Shown here one piece after another: positions 44,290 through 52,660 of a stretch of DNA of 64,000 nucleotides. Positions within the stretch are counted from its first letter, which is position 1. Each line of letters begins with the position of its first letter. The translations under genes and the position numbers were made by a program. Source of the DNA: Pseudomonas sp. 7P_10.2_Bac1 (lineage in GTDB: Bacteria; Pseudomonadota; Gammaproteobacteria; Pseudomonadales; Pseudomonadaceae); NCBI RefSeq assembly GCF_025465935.1, contig NZ_JANLNV010000005.1, positions 40,970 through 104,969 of the forward strand. Reading direction: 5' to 3'. The notes beneath the pieces are model-generated. The model worked only from the letters and a program-made list of their open reading frames with translations, was not told where the DNA came from and made no database searches.

Positions 44290-45356
44290 ACCGTTTATGG
44301 ATAGCCCCCTTCGCGGCCTTGTTTCTGTTCGGTTGCTCTGAAAAAAAATCGCCCGAGCCTCCCGTCAGGCCGGTGCTGTACGTGCTGGCCAAACCGGACC
44401 TGACCCAACACCTGGGCCGCTTTGCCGGCAATATCGAAGCGCGCTACGAAAGCACACTCGGCTTTCGCGTACCGGGGCGCATTGTGCGGCGTTATTACGA
44501 TGTGGGCGCCATGGTCAAGGAAGGCGACATTCTGGCCAGCCTCGACCCGACCGATCAGCAAAACAATGTGCGGGCAGCCCAAGGCGATCTCGACAAGGCC
44601 CAGGCGCAGTTGATCAACGCCCAGGCCAATGCCCGTCGTCAGCAAGAGCTGTTCAACCAGGGCGTGGGCGCACAAGCCCAGCTGGACACGGCACAAGCCG
44701 ACCTCAAAACCACCCAGGCCTCTGTGAAACAGGCGATGGCGGCGCTCAATCAGGCCAAGGACCAGCTCAGCTACTGCAACCTGCGCGCAGACCATGACGC
44801 GGTGATCACCGATTGGGCGATCGAAGCCGGCCAGGTGGTCAGTGTCGGTGAAGCCGTGGCCACCCTGGCGCGGCCTGAAATCAAAGAAGCGGTTATCGAT
44901 CTGCCGGCGCCGCTGGCCGAAGCGCTGCCCAAGGACGTGACGTTCCTGGTCGCCGGGCAACTGGACCCGAACGTCAACACCAAGGCCCATGTGCGCGAAA
45001 TCGCGCCACAAGCCGACAGCGCCACCCGCACCCGACGCGTACGCCTGACCCTGGACCAGACGCCACCGGCTTTCCGCCTGGGCAGCTCCATCAGCGTGAC
45101 GGTCAGCAGCCCGATTACCCAGCACTTCCAGGTCCCGCTGACCGCTCTGCAAGAAACCGATGGCCAGACCCGCGTCTGGGTCGTAGACCCGCAAACCCAC
45201 ACCGCCAACACCCGCGATGTGACCGTGTGGCGCCGCGTGGGCAACAGCGTCTTGCTCTCGGGCGGTATCAACAACGGTGACGCCGTGGTCAGTGCAGGCG
45301 CTTACAGCCTCAAACCCGGACAGAAAGTCAGACTCGACAAGGAAAGCTCGCAATGA
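44286..45356 (+). CDS. RND efflux periplasmic adaptor, second of two (TriB-like)
   Basis: The 356-residue lipoprotein (lipobox LFGC) has the same adaptor architecture: FRVPGRIVRRYYDVGAMVKE as lipoyl half, hairpin rich in Gln/Ala (about 80-150), then the barrel and membrane-proximal parts. Start and stop both overlap neighbours by 4 bases, so the three genes are translationally coupled. It is diverged enough from the first adaptor to suggest an old duplication with non-equivalent places in the hexamer. Confidence 0.9.
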   Translation: MNRLWIAPFAALFLFGCSEKKSPEPPVRPVLYVLAKPDLTQHLGRFAGNIEARYESTLGFRVPGRIVRRYYDVGAMVKEGDILASLDPTDQQNNVRAAQGDLDKAQAQLINAQANARRQQELFNQGVGAQAQLDTAQADLKTTQASVKQAMAALNQAKDQLSYCNLRADHDAVITDWAIEAGQVVSVGEAVATLARPEIKEAVIDLPAPLAEALPKDVTFLVAGQLDPNVNTKAHVREIAPQADSATRTRRVRLTLDQTPPAFRLGSSISVTVSSPITQHFQVPLTALQETDGQTRVWVVDPQTHTANTRDVTVWRRVGNSVLLSGGINNGDAVVSAGAYSLKPGQKVRLDKESSQ

Positions 45357-48300
45357 ATGGGAAATTTAACCTGTCCGAGTGGGCCCTCGAGCATCAATCA
45401 TTCGTGTGGTACCTGATGTTCGTCGCGGTGCTTGCCGGGTTCTTTTCGTACTTCAATCTGGGCCGCGCCGAAGACCCCAGCTTTACCATCAAAACCATGG
45501 TGATCCAGACCAAATGGCCCGGCGCTACGGTGGATGACACCATGCTGCAAGTCACCGACCGCATCGAGAAAAAACTCGAAGAGCTGGACACCCTCGATTA
45601 CGTCCAGAGCTATACCCGGCCGGGTGAATCCACGGTGTTTGTGTTTTTGAAAGACACCACCAAGGCCGAGCTCATCCCGCATATCTGGTACGAGGTGCGC
45701 AAAAAGATCGGTGACATTCGCGGCGACTTCCCCCAAGGCATCATTGGCCCGGGGTTCGACGACGAGTTCGGTGATGTGTACGGCACGATCTACGCCTTTA
45801 CCGGCGACGGCATCAGCATGCGCCAACTGCGCGACTACGTGGAGCAGGTGCGCCTGGGGATTCGCGACATTCCCAACCGCGGCAAGATGATGACCATCGG
45901 CGAGCAGGCCGAAACGTTCTACCTCGACTTCTCGACCCGCAAACTGGCCGCACTGGGCCTGGATCAGCAGCACATTCTGCAAAGCCTGCAAGAGCAAAAC
46001 GCCGTGACCCCGGCAGGCGTCATTGAGGCCGGGCCCGAGCGCATGTCGGTGCGTGCATCGGGGCAGTTTCACAGCGTGGCCGACCTTGAGGCCGTGAACC
46101 TGCGGGTCAACAACCGCTTCTACCGACTGGCCGATGTGGCCGACATCACCCGCGGCTATGTCGACCCGGCCGCGCCGATGTTCCATTACAACGGCCAGCC
46201 GGCCATCGGCCTGGCCGTGGCCATGAACACCGGCGGCAACATTCAGGAGTTCGGTAAACAACTGCAGGAGCGCATCGACGAACTGACCGCACAACTGCCG
46301 GTTGGCGTGGGCGTGCACATGGTGTCTGACCAGGCCGAAGTGGTTCAGGTGGCCGTGCACGGCTTTACCAGTGCGCTGTTTGAAGCGGTGATCATCGTGT
46401 TGGCGGTGAGCTTTATCAGTTTGGGGCTGCGCGCGGGCATGGTGGTGGCGATCTCGATCCCGCTGGTGCTGGCGCTGGTCTTTGTGTTCATGGAGTTCAC
46501 CGGCATCGCCATGCAGCGGGTGTCGCTGGGCGCGTTGATCATCGCCCTGGGCCTGCTGGTGGACGACGCGATGATCACGGTGGAGATGATGATCTCGCGG
46601 CTAGAGCTGGGTGAAACCAAGCAACAGGCCGCGACGTATGCTTATCACTCCACGGCCTTCCCCATGCTCACCGGGACCTTGGTCACGGTGGCGGGTTTTG
46701 TCCCGATTGGTCTTAACAACAGCGCGGCGGGTGAATACACCTTCACCCTGTTCGCGGTGATTGGCGTGGCGCTGCTGGTGTCGTGGATGGTGGCCGTATT
46801 GTTTGCCCCGGTGCTCGGCGTGCACGTGCTGCCGGCCAAGGTCAAACCCAAGCCCGAAAAACCGGGGCGGCTGGCCCAGGCCTTCAACACCGGCCTGCTG
46901 TGGTGCATGACCCATCGCTGGTGGACCATTGGCGGCACCGCGGCCATGTTCTTGGCCTCGGTGGTGGGCATGACCTTCGTCCAGAACCAGTTCTTCCCGG
47001 CCTCTGAACGCCCCGAAATTCTGGTGGACCTTAACCTGCCGCAAAACGCCTCGATCCAGGAAACCCTCAAAGTCACTCAACGCTTTGAGGAGTCACTCAA
47101 GGGCGACCCGGACATCGTGCGCTGGAGCACCTATGTGGGCGAGGGGGCGATTCGTTTTTACCTGCCCCTGGACCAGCAACTGCAAAACCCGTTCTTCGCC
47201 CAGTTGGTGATCGTCAGCACCGGCCTAGAGAGCCGCGACGCTCTGATGGAGCGCCTCAACAAGCGCCTGCGCCAAGACTTTGTGGGCGTGGGCAGTTACG
47301 TCCACACCCTGGAGCTGGGCCCGCCGGTGGGCCAGCCGCTGCAATACCGGGTGAGCGGCCCGAACATCGACCAGGTGCGCAAACACGCCATCGACCTGGC
47401 CACCGTACTGGACGCCAACCCGAACGTGGGCGAAACCCTGTTCAACTGGAACGAACCGGGCAAGGTGCTGCGCGTCGACATCGCGCAAGACAAGGCCCGC
47501 CAGTTTGGCTTGTCCTCCGAAGACGTCGCCCAGGTGATGAACACCATCGTGACCGGTGCGACGGTCAGCCAGGTCAAAGACAACATCTACCTGATCGACA
47601 TCGTCGGCCGGGCCAATGGCAGCGAGCGCAACACGCCAGAGACCCTGCTCAACCTGCAGATCACCACCCCGAGCGGCACCTCGATCCCGTTGCTGGCGTT
47701 TGCCTCGGTGCGCTACGAGTTGGAGCAACCGCTGGTCTGGAGCCGCGACCGCGTCCCGACCTTGACCCTCAAGGCAGCGGTGCGCGGCGACATTCAAGCG
47801 GTTGACCTGGTGGACGATCTCAAACCGACCATCGATGACTTCATCGCCAAACTGCCGCAAGGCTACAAAGTCGAAACCGGTGGCACCGTGGAGCAGAGCG
47901 CCAAGGCCCAAGGCCCGATCGCCAAGGTCATCCCGTTGATGCTGTTTTTGATGGCGACCTTCCTGATGATCCAACTGCAAAGCGTGCAGAAAATGTTCAT
48001 CGTGGTGAGCGTCGCGCCGCTGGGACTGATTGGTGTGGTGTTGGCGCTGGTGCCGACAGGTACGCCGATGGGCTTTATCGCGATCTTGGGGATCCTGGCG
48101 CTGATCGGCATCATCATTCGTAACACGGTGATTCTGGTGACCCAGATCAGCCAGTTCGAGCGTGACGGCTTCGACCCGTGGCACGCCGTGTTGCAGGCCA
48201 CGCATCATCGTCGTCGGCCCATCTTGCTGACCGCGGCGGCGGCCAGCCTGGGCATGATCCCGATTGCCCGCGACGTGTTCTGGGGCCCGATGGCCTACGC

Positions 48301-48415
48301 CATGATCGGCGGCATCTTCTCGGCCACCTTGCTGACCTTGTTGTTCCTGCCAGCCTTGTACGTGGCCTGGTACCGCATCAAAGAAAACAAAAACCCGCCA
48401 CCGGCCATTCACTGA
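45353..48415 (+). CDS. RND efflux transporter, TriC-like
   Basis: The 1020-residue AcrB-type protein has twelve membrane helices and two large periplasmic loops. The start NLSEWALEHQSFVWYLMFVA and FNLGRAEDPSFTIKTMVIQT resemble TriC. The TM4 acidic residues of the proton relay are in LGLLVDDAMITVEMM. It exports hydrophobic compounds with the two adaptors encoded before it. An outer-membrane channel must be supplied from elsewhere (OpmH/TolC in the TriABC case). Substrates here are not known. Confidence 0.93.
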   Translation: MNGKFNLSEWALEHQSFVWYLMFVAVLAGFFSYFNLGRAEDPSFTIKTMVIQTKWPGATVDDTMLQVTDRIEKKLEELDTLDYVQSYTRPGESTVFVFLKDTTKAELIPHIWYEVRKKIGDIRGDFPQGIIGPGFDDEFGDVYGTIYAFTGDGISMRQLRDYVEQVRLGIRDIPNRGKMMTIGEQAETFYLDFSTRKLAALGLDQQHILQSLQEQNAVTPAGVIEAGPERMSVRASGQFHSVADLEAVNLRVNNRFYRLADVADITRGYVDPAAPMFHYNGQPAIGLAVAMNTGGNIQEFGKQLQERIDELTAQLPVGVGVHMVSDQAEVVQVAVHGFTSALFEAVIIVLAVSFISLGLRAGMVVAISIPLVLALVFVFMEFTGIAMQRVSLGALIIALGLLVDDAMITVEMMISRLELGETKQQAATYAYHSTAFPMLTGTLVTVAGFVPIGLNNSAAGEYTFTLFAVIGVALLVSWMVAVLFAPVLGVHVLPAKVKPKPEKPGRLAQAFNTGLLWCMTHRWWTIGGTAAMFLASVVGMTFVQNQFFPASERPEILVDLNLPQNASIQETLKVTQRFEESLKGDPDIVRWSTYVGEGAIRFYLPLDQQLQNPFFAQLVIVSTGLESRDALMERLNKRLRQDFVGVGSYVHTLELGPPVGQPLQYRVSGPNIDQVRKHAIDLATVLDANPNVGETLFNWNEPGKVLRVDIAQDKARQFGLSSEDVAQVMNTIVTGATVSQVKDNIYLIDIVGRANGSERNTPETLLNLQITTPSGTSIPLLAFASVRYELEQPLVWSRDRVPTLTLKAAVRGDIQAVDLVDDLKPTIDDFIAKLPQGYKVETGGTVEQSAKAQGPIAKVIPLMLFLMATFLMIQLQSVQKMFIVVSVAPLGLIGVVLALVPTGTPMGFIAILGILALIGIIIRNTVILVTQISQFERDGFDPWHAVLQATHHRRRPILLTAAAASLGMIPIARDVFWGPMAYAMIGGIFSATLLTLLFLPALYVAWYRIKENKNPPPAIH

Positions 48416-48419
48416 CCGG

Positions 48420-48485
48420 GTAGGAGCGAACTTGCCTCGCGATCTTTTGACCGTTAAAAGATCGCGAGCAAGCTCGCAGCCTGCG
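48420..48485. repeat. Extragenic inverted repeat (GATCTTTT family)
   Basis: TAGGAGCGAACTTGCCTCGC, then GATCTTTT, an 8-base loop, AAAAGATCGCGAG and CAAGCTCGCAG. It starts 4 bases after the TriC-like gene. Confidence 0.8.
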
Positions 48486-48490
48486 GGGCG

Positions 48491-48748
48491 TTACACCTCG
48501 CGCAACACCAACACCCCCAGCACATCGCAGCCTTCCTGCAACAACAACGAAGTTGCCTCGCACACCGCGCTCACATCATGCGGATCACTGCTGTAGGCGT
48601 TCATGTGGGACAAACTGCGCAACAAATTCTTGGCCGCCTGAAAGCGCTGCTCGGCACACGTGAGCAGGGCAGACACAGAGGCGCGGGTATCAATTAACAG
48701 GACGTTGGCATCGACAGGATTGTCGGTGAGCGGAAGAAAGTGCGACAT
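48491..48748 (-). CDS. Short hypothetical protein behind a structured RNA leader
   Basis: The 85-residue all-helical protein (MSHFLPLTDNPVDANVLLID...) has no motif I can name. It resembles in size and composition the short Pseudomonas-restricted families such as DUF3077 and DUF6124, but I cannot assign it. AGGAG stands 7 bases before the ATG at 48748. A three-helix RNA structure lies in its 5' leader at 48807-48880, 59 bases upstream of the start, which suggests translation or transcription control. It is convergent with the TriC-like gene. Confidence 0.7.
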   Translation of the reverse strand: MSHFLPLTDNPVDANVLLIDTRASVSALLTCAEQRFQAAKNLLRSLSHMNAYSSDPHDVSAVCEATSLLLQEGCDVLGVLVLREV

Positions 48749-48806
48749 GGTGAAACTCCTATGGATTAAGGAGCCACTTCAATCAGCTTGCACGCAGAGA
48801 GAGGGT

Positions 48807-48880
48807 GGCAGTTGTGCGCGGGTGTGCAAGACCGACCATAGGAACCCGGCAGACCCGAAGATCTCCCGCGCGCAACCGCC
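48807..48880 (-). ncRNA. Candidate structured 5' leader RNA (three-way junction with UUCG hairpin)
   Basis: On the minus strand, GGCGGUUGCGCGCGGG (48880-48865) pairs with CCCGCGCACAACUGCC (48822-48807): 16 pairs with one C-A mismatch and one G-U. Inside lie a hairpin AGAUC-UUCG-GGUCU (48864-48851) flush with the first stem and a second hairpin GCCG/CGGU (48850-48831). An 8-base strand CUUGCACA closes the junction. Such compact stacking with a UUCG tetraloop is unlikely by chance and looks like a cis-regulatory RNA or processed small RNA ahead of the short ORF at 48491-48748. Confidence 0.65.
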
Positions 48881-49180
48881 ATAACGCAGAGTGCAGGCGC
48901 GGAGCCTACCAAGCGATATGGAAAATTGAAAACCTATGACTCAGGCTTGCACGCCCGAACGCTGATGATTCAGCGACGGAGCGGACTATAGGCAGCCCGC
49001 AACGGGCACCACAATGGGGGTAAGCGCCTGCAAGCCCCATCCCACATGAGTCAGGGAAAGGTCTGTAAATCATCTACACCAAGCGCGCTTTAGCTAAGGA
49101 CCGCTGGTCTGCACGCTCTGAAGGTGTCAATTTCATCGCCCTATGATTGCAATGATTTCATTGATTGCATGAGGTTATTT
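48881..49180. other. 300-base intergenic region between the RNA leader and fitA
   Basis: It has two small hairpins, GCTGA/TCAGC (48961-48974) and GCCCG/CGGGC (48995-49007), which would be in the upstream part of the leader or promoter of the minus-strand gene. I see no ORF and no convincing promoter pair. Confidence 0.5.
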
Positions 49181-49426
49181 ATGGCCAGCATCACCATTAG
49201 AAACCTGGATGATCAAATCAAGGAACGCCTGCGTATAGAAGCAGCCCTTAATGGCCATTCCATGGAAGAAGAGGCTCGGCTTATCTTGCGCAGGGCATTA
49301 AGAAAACCCGCCCAAAACCCAGGTTTAGCCAGCCGTATCCGCGCTCGCTTCGCTGAGACAGGCGGCATTGAATTAGAGTTACCCACTAGAGATGAGCGTG
49401 TGCGCACCGTGGGCTTGGATGAATGA
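49181..49426 (+). CDS. FitA-like ribbon-helix-helix antitoxin
   Basis: The 81-residue protein starts MASITIRNLDDQIKERLRIE and continues LNGHSMEEEARLILRRAL, the Arc/MetJ-type ribbon-helix-helix of FitA/VapB antitoxins. The C-terminal part (about 45-81) would wrap the PIN toxin. GAGG lies 7 bases before the ATG. It overlaps the start of the toxin reading frame by 4 bases. The toxin gene is broken, so the antitoxin now stands alone, perhaps still repressing its promoter. Confidence 0.88.
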   Translation: MASITIRNLDDQIKERLRIEAALNGHSMEEEARLILRRALRKPAQNPGLASRIRARFAETGGIELELPTRDERVRTVGLDE

Positions 49427-49794
49427 TCATTCTCGATACCAACGTACTCTCTGAACTTATGCGCCCCCAACCCAGCCAGCCGTGGTTGCGTGGGTAGACG
49501 CTCAGCCATCTGATGATTTGTTTATCAGCGCCATCACCATGGCCGAAATACTTCACGGCATCGAGCGGCTTCCCGCTGGCAAACGTAAAGATCAGTTGCA
49601 CGTCATTGCACAGGCTTTGTTCGACGAAGACTTTGCTGACAGAGTCTTGCCTTTCGATGCACATACGGCACCCCGTTACGCAATGTGGGTCGCAACCAGT
49701 CAAGCTTCAGGCAAGTCTCGCGACACGCAACGTTAAAGACTTCTCGCAAGGCACTTTGAATCTGATCAACCCATGGCTATTTGGCGAGTCCTGA
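49423..49794 (+). pseudogene. Broken FitB/VapC-like PIN-domain toxin
   Basis: The frame opens MIILDTNVLSELMRPQPS with the first catalytic Asp and Glu, then meets a stop at about 49488. A one-base deletion near 49476 explains it: restoring one C gives VVAWVDAQPSDDLFISAITM, which runs on in another frame (49482 onward) through MAEILHGIERLP. Near 49712 the frame shifts again to SLATRNVKDFSQGTLNLINP, and the segment that should hold the DAQIAA-type catalytic Asp is missing. Two lesions, one frameshift and one deletion, make it non-functional. Confidence 0.88.
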
Positions 49795-49824
49795 TGCCCG
49801 CTCCCACAGGTGTTACACAGGCCC

Positions 49825-49877
49825 TGTAGGAGCGAGCTTGCCTCGCGATCTCTAGATCTTGAACACCTAAAGATCGC
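49825..49877. repeat. Extragenic inverted repeat (GATCTTTT family), degraded right arm
   Basis: TGTAGGAGCGAGCTTGCCTC and GCGATCTCTAG on the left, only AAAGATCGCCGCC on the right. It sits between the broken toxin and betT. Confidence 0.7.
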
Positions 49878-49886
49878 CGCCCAGAT

Positions 49887-51887
49887 TCAACGCACCAAAT
49901 GCAGGAACTGCATATGGCGCTCGTACTGGTCGAGGATGTCGTTGATGATCTGGTCTTTGGTGTACCCCATCAGGTCGTAGTCCTGGCTGCCTTCACTCAG
50001 GTGCACTTCGGCACGGTAGTAACGGCGGTTGCGCAGTTCTTTGGGCCCCATGCCGCCACGGGCAAATGATGGGGTGAAGTAGCCGCGCATTTGCACCTGG
50101 TACACGAACGGATGCTGGTCACCGTGGCCGATCTCCAGGCTGACGTTGTCGAAAGCCAGATCCGGCTGGGTGACGACATTGAGGCCTTTTTCAACGAACA
50201 CCGCGCTCACTTCTTCAATCGCCGGGCGCACGGTGGTGTCCATGAAGCGGTACACCTCGTCACGCGACGGGAAGTGCACGGCCTGGCTCAAGCGCTGACG
50301 CCAGCCACCACGCCCGCGCCGCGAGACCGCGACCGGGGCCAGCGAGTGCATCTGCGCGATCTTCTTCTGCGACTCCAGATAGAACGCCTTGTGCAGCCCC
50401 CACATCATGAGCAGCAAGATCAACGAGAACGGCAGCGAGGTCAGCACCACCGCCGATTTGAGCGCGTCGATGCTGCCCGAGAACAGCAGGGAGCTGGTCA
50501 CCAGCGCGGTCAGCCCGCCCCAGAACACCCGCAGCCACTTGGGGCCGTCTTCATCGGCGTTATTGCCACGCGCCGAGAGGGTGGACAGCACCACGGTGCC
50601 GGAGTCGGCCGAGGTCACGAAGAACACAAAACTGATGAACACCGTCACGGTGATCACGGTTTTGCTCCACGGGTAGGTTTCGAGCAGCAGGTACAAGGCG
50701 CGCGACGGGTCGTCGATCGCGGCTTGGCCCAACGCCGTCAGGCCGTGGTTGAGCACTTGGTCGATGGCGCTGTTGCCGAAAATCGACATCCACGCCAGGG
50801 TGAAGCCCAGCGGAATCAGCAGCACGCCAAACACAAATTCGCGAATGGTGCGGCCACGGGAGATACGCGCAATAAACAGGCCCACAAACGGCGACCATGC
50901 GATCCACCAGGCCCAATAGAACACGGTCCAGCCGCCCAGCCAGTCGCTTGGCTTGTCGTAGGCATACACATCAAAACTCTTGGTCGGCAGCGCGCCCAAA
51001 TAGTCACCGATGTTCTGGATCAAGGTGTTGAGCAAATGCTGGGTGGGCCCGGCGAACAACACAAACAGCAGCAGCACACAGGCCAGCAGCATGTTGATGT
51101 CGGACATCACGCGCACGCCTTTGTCGACGCCCGCAATGGCCACCAAAATGGCCGCGCCCATCATCAGGGTGATCAACCCCACTTGAATCCATTGGGTATG
51201 CGGCACGCCGAACAGGTAATCGAGCCCGGAGTTGAGGTGCAGCACCCCAAACCCCATGTCGGCGCCCAGACCAAACACCGTGGCGATGATGCCAAAGCCG
51301 TCTACCGCGTAGCCGATGGGGCCATTGATGCGTTTACCAATCAGCGGGTACAGCGCCGAACGCAGCGCCAGCGGCAAGTTATGCCGGTAGGCAAAGTACG
51401 CCAGCGCCATGCCGACAAAGGCAAACACGCCCCAACCGTGCAGGCCCCAGTGCAGAAACAGCAACTGCATGCCTTGGCGCGCCGCCTCGGCGTTACCGGC
51501 CGGGCCTTGTGGCGGGTTGAGCATGTGGGTGAGGGGTTCTGACACACAGAAGAAAAATAGCGTGATGCTGATCCCGGCGGCGAAGAGCATGCCCGCCCAG
51601 GACAGGTAACTGAACTCAGGTTCGTCGTGGTCGGCACCGAGCTTGATCTTGCCGTAGCCGGACAAGGCGGTGACGACCACGAAGATCAGATACAGGGTCA
51701 TCGCTAGCATGTAGTACCAGCCGACCGTATTGGCCGCCCAGTTTTGTGCCGCCAACAGCCATTCACCGGCGGCTTCGGGCAATGAAATCACCACCAGCCC
51801 GAAGACCAGAATAAACGCGGCGGCAAAGTAGAACACCGGCGGGTTCATGCGGATGAGAGACGTCTGCGACGTCGAAGGTGCACTCAT
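49887..51887 (-). CDS. betT: Choline transporter BetT (BCCT family)
   Basis: The 666-residue transporter has twelve membrane helices and the BCCT signature GGWTVFYWAWWIAWSPFVG followed by LFIARISRGRTIREFV. A long cytosolic C-terminal tail (about 530-666), typical of the proton-coupled osmosensing BetT branch, ends with YERHMQFLHLVR. It imports choline for glycine betaine synthesis. An 11-bp-arm palindrome 92 bases upstream of the start looks like a BetI operator. Confidence 0.93.
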   Translation of the reverse strand: MSAPSTSQTSLIRMNPPVFYFAAAFILVFGLVVISLPEAAGEWLLAAQNWAANTVGWYYMLAMTLYLIFVVVTALSGYGKIKLGADHDEPEFSYLSWAGMLFAAGISITLFFFCVSEPLTHMLNPPQGPAGNAEAARQGMQLLFLHWGLHGWGVFAFVGMALAYFAYRHNLPLALRSALYPLIGKRINGPIGYAVDGFGIIATVFGLGADMGFGVLHLNSGLDYLFGVPHTQWIQVGLITLMMGAAILVAIAGVDKGVRVMSDINMLLACVLLLFVLFAGPTQHLLNTLIQNIGDYLGALPTKSFDVYAYDKPSDWLGGWTVFYWAWWIAWSPFVGLFIARISRGRTIREFVFGVLLIPLGFTLAWMSIFGNSAIDQVLNHGLTALGQAAIDDPSRALYLLLETYPWSKTVITVTVFISFVFFVTSADSGTVVLSTLSARGNNADEDGPKWLRVFWGGLTALVTSSLLFSGSIDALKSAVVLTSLPFSLILLLMMWGLHKAFYLESQKKIAQMHSLAPVAVSRRGRGGWRQRLSQAVHFPSRDEVYRFMDTTVRPAIEEVSAVFVEKGLNVVTQPDLAFDNVSLEIGHGDQHPFVYQVQMRGYFTPSFARGGMGPKELRNRRYYRAEVHLSEGSQDYDLMGYTKDQIINDILDQYERHMQFLHLVR

Positions 51888-51979
51888 GGCAAATACACCT
51901 CGCAGCAGTGATACAGGCGTAAAAAGAGCGAGTTCGGCAAAGGTTAGCCTCCTGTTGTGAGCGGGCAGCGGACCACCGG

Positions 51980-52007
51980 TTTAACTTGAACGAGCATTCA
52001 AGTTAAA
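51980..52007. promoter_or_regulatory. Palindromic operator upstream of betT, probably BetI site
   Basis: Arms TTTAACTTGAA and TTCAAGTTAAA are perfect over 11 bases with a 6-base centre. Choline-responsive TetR-type BetI binds TTGAA/TTCAA palindromes at bet promoters in other gammaproteobacteria. Identity here is inferred from position and form. Confidence 0.65.
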
Positions 52008-52208
52008 CATGGATGGCGTGTGAGGACTAATCGCTACCCTTGGCTACACGCGTCTTACGTTAGCTCATGGCAAGGTATGACACATGCCCGCGTACGAACG
52101 TTCAGCCGTTATGGCACGGGGCTATCCGGGATTTGCCGACGGCTGGTCGCGGGCAGGATTTGGGGGGGTGAAAAAAATTCTAAAAAAATGAGGCGCGTAG
52201 CTTTCCGA
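52008..52208. other. Intergenic stretch between betT operator and DOPA-dioxygenase-family gene
   Basis: About 200 bases with no supported ORF. A G-run and A-rich stretch lies at 52158-52185. I recognise no promoter or RNA element apart from the palindrome just to the left. Confidence 0.5.
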
Positions 52209-52535
52209 TCAAAAAATAGCCAAATTCAATGGTCTGATTTCACCCATCCAGATCGCATGATCGGTGTGATCCAGCAGGTCATTGCCCGTGTCGGGGTGCA
52301 GAAAGATCACCAGCCCGTGTCGGCTGATGGCCAGCCACGGCAGGACGATGCCAAGCATTTCGGGGCCGAAGGCCAATTGGCAGCTCCAGTCGGGGTGCGG
52401 GCCGACCGGGCGTTCGTGGACGCGGCCCATTTGAATACCAAACCGGTGCGCCGCTTCTTCGCACAGGGCGCGCGCCTGCTCGATGGTGCTGGCGTCGTAA
52501 TAGACGTGGGCGTGATAGCCCTTGATTCGTTGCAT
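52209..52535 (-). CDS. DOPA 4,5-dioxygenase family protein
   Basis: The 108-residue protein matches the small DOPA-dioxygenase family: start IKGYHAHVYYDASTIEQARA, metal-binding His in VHERPVGPHPDWSCQLAF, and LHPDTGNDLLDHTDHAIWMG at the end. The fold is a ferredoxin-like dimer related to extradiol dioxygenases. The bacterial substrate is unknown. It stands alone, convergent with nothing and divergent from the SulP gene. Confidence 0.9.
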   Translation of the reverse strand: MQRIKGYHAHVYYDASTIEQARALCEEAAHRFGIQMGRVHERPVGPHPDWSCQLAFGPEMLGIVLPWLAISRHGLVIFLHPDTGNDLLDHTDHAIWMGEIRPLNLAIF

Positions 52536-52660
52536 AAGCGCCTCTTTAGAAGGTAACGGTCCCTGTTTTTGATGCCCTTAAGCCCGCATCGAAAGCTTCA
52601 TTCTTGTACTACGGCGACATGGTAGGGTGCTGGCTTGCACTTCAACCTGACGAGAGCGCT

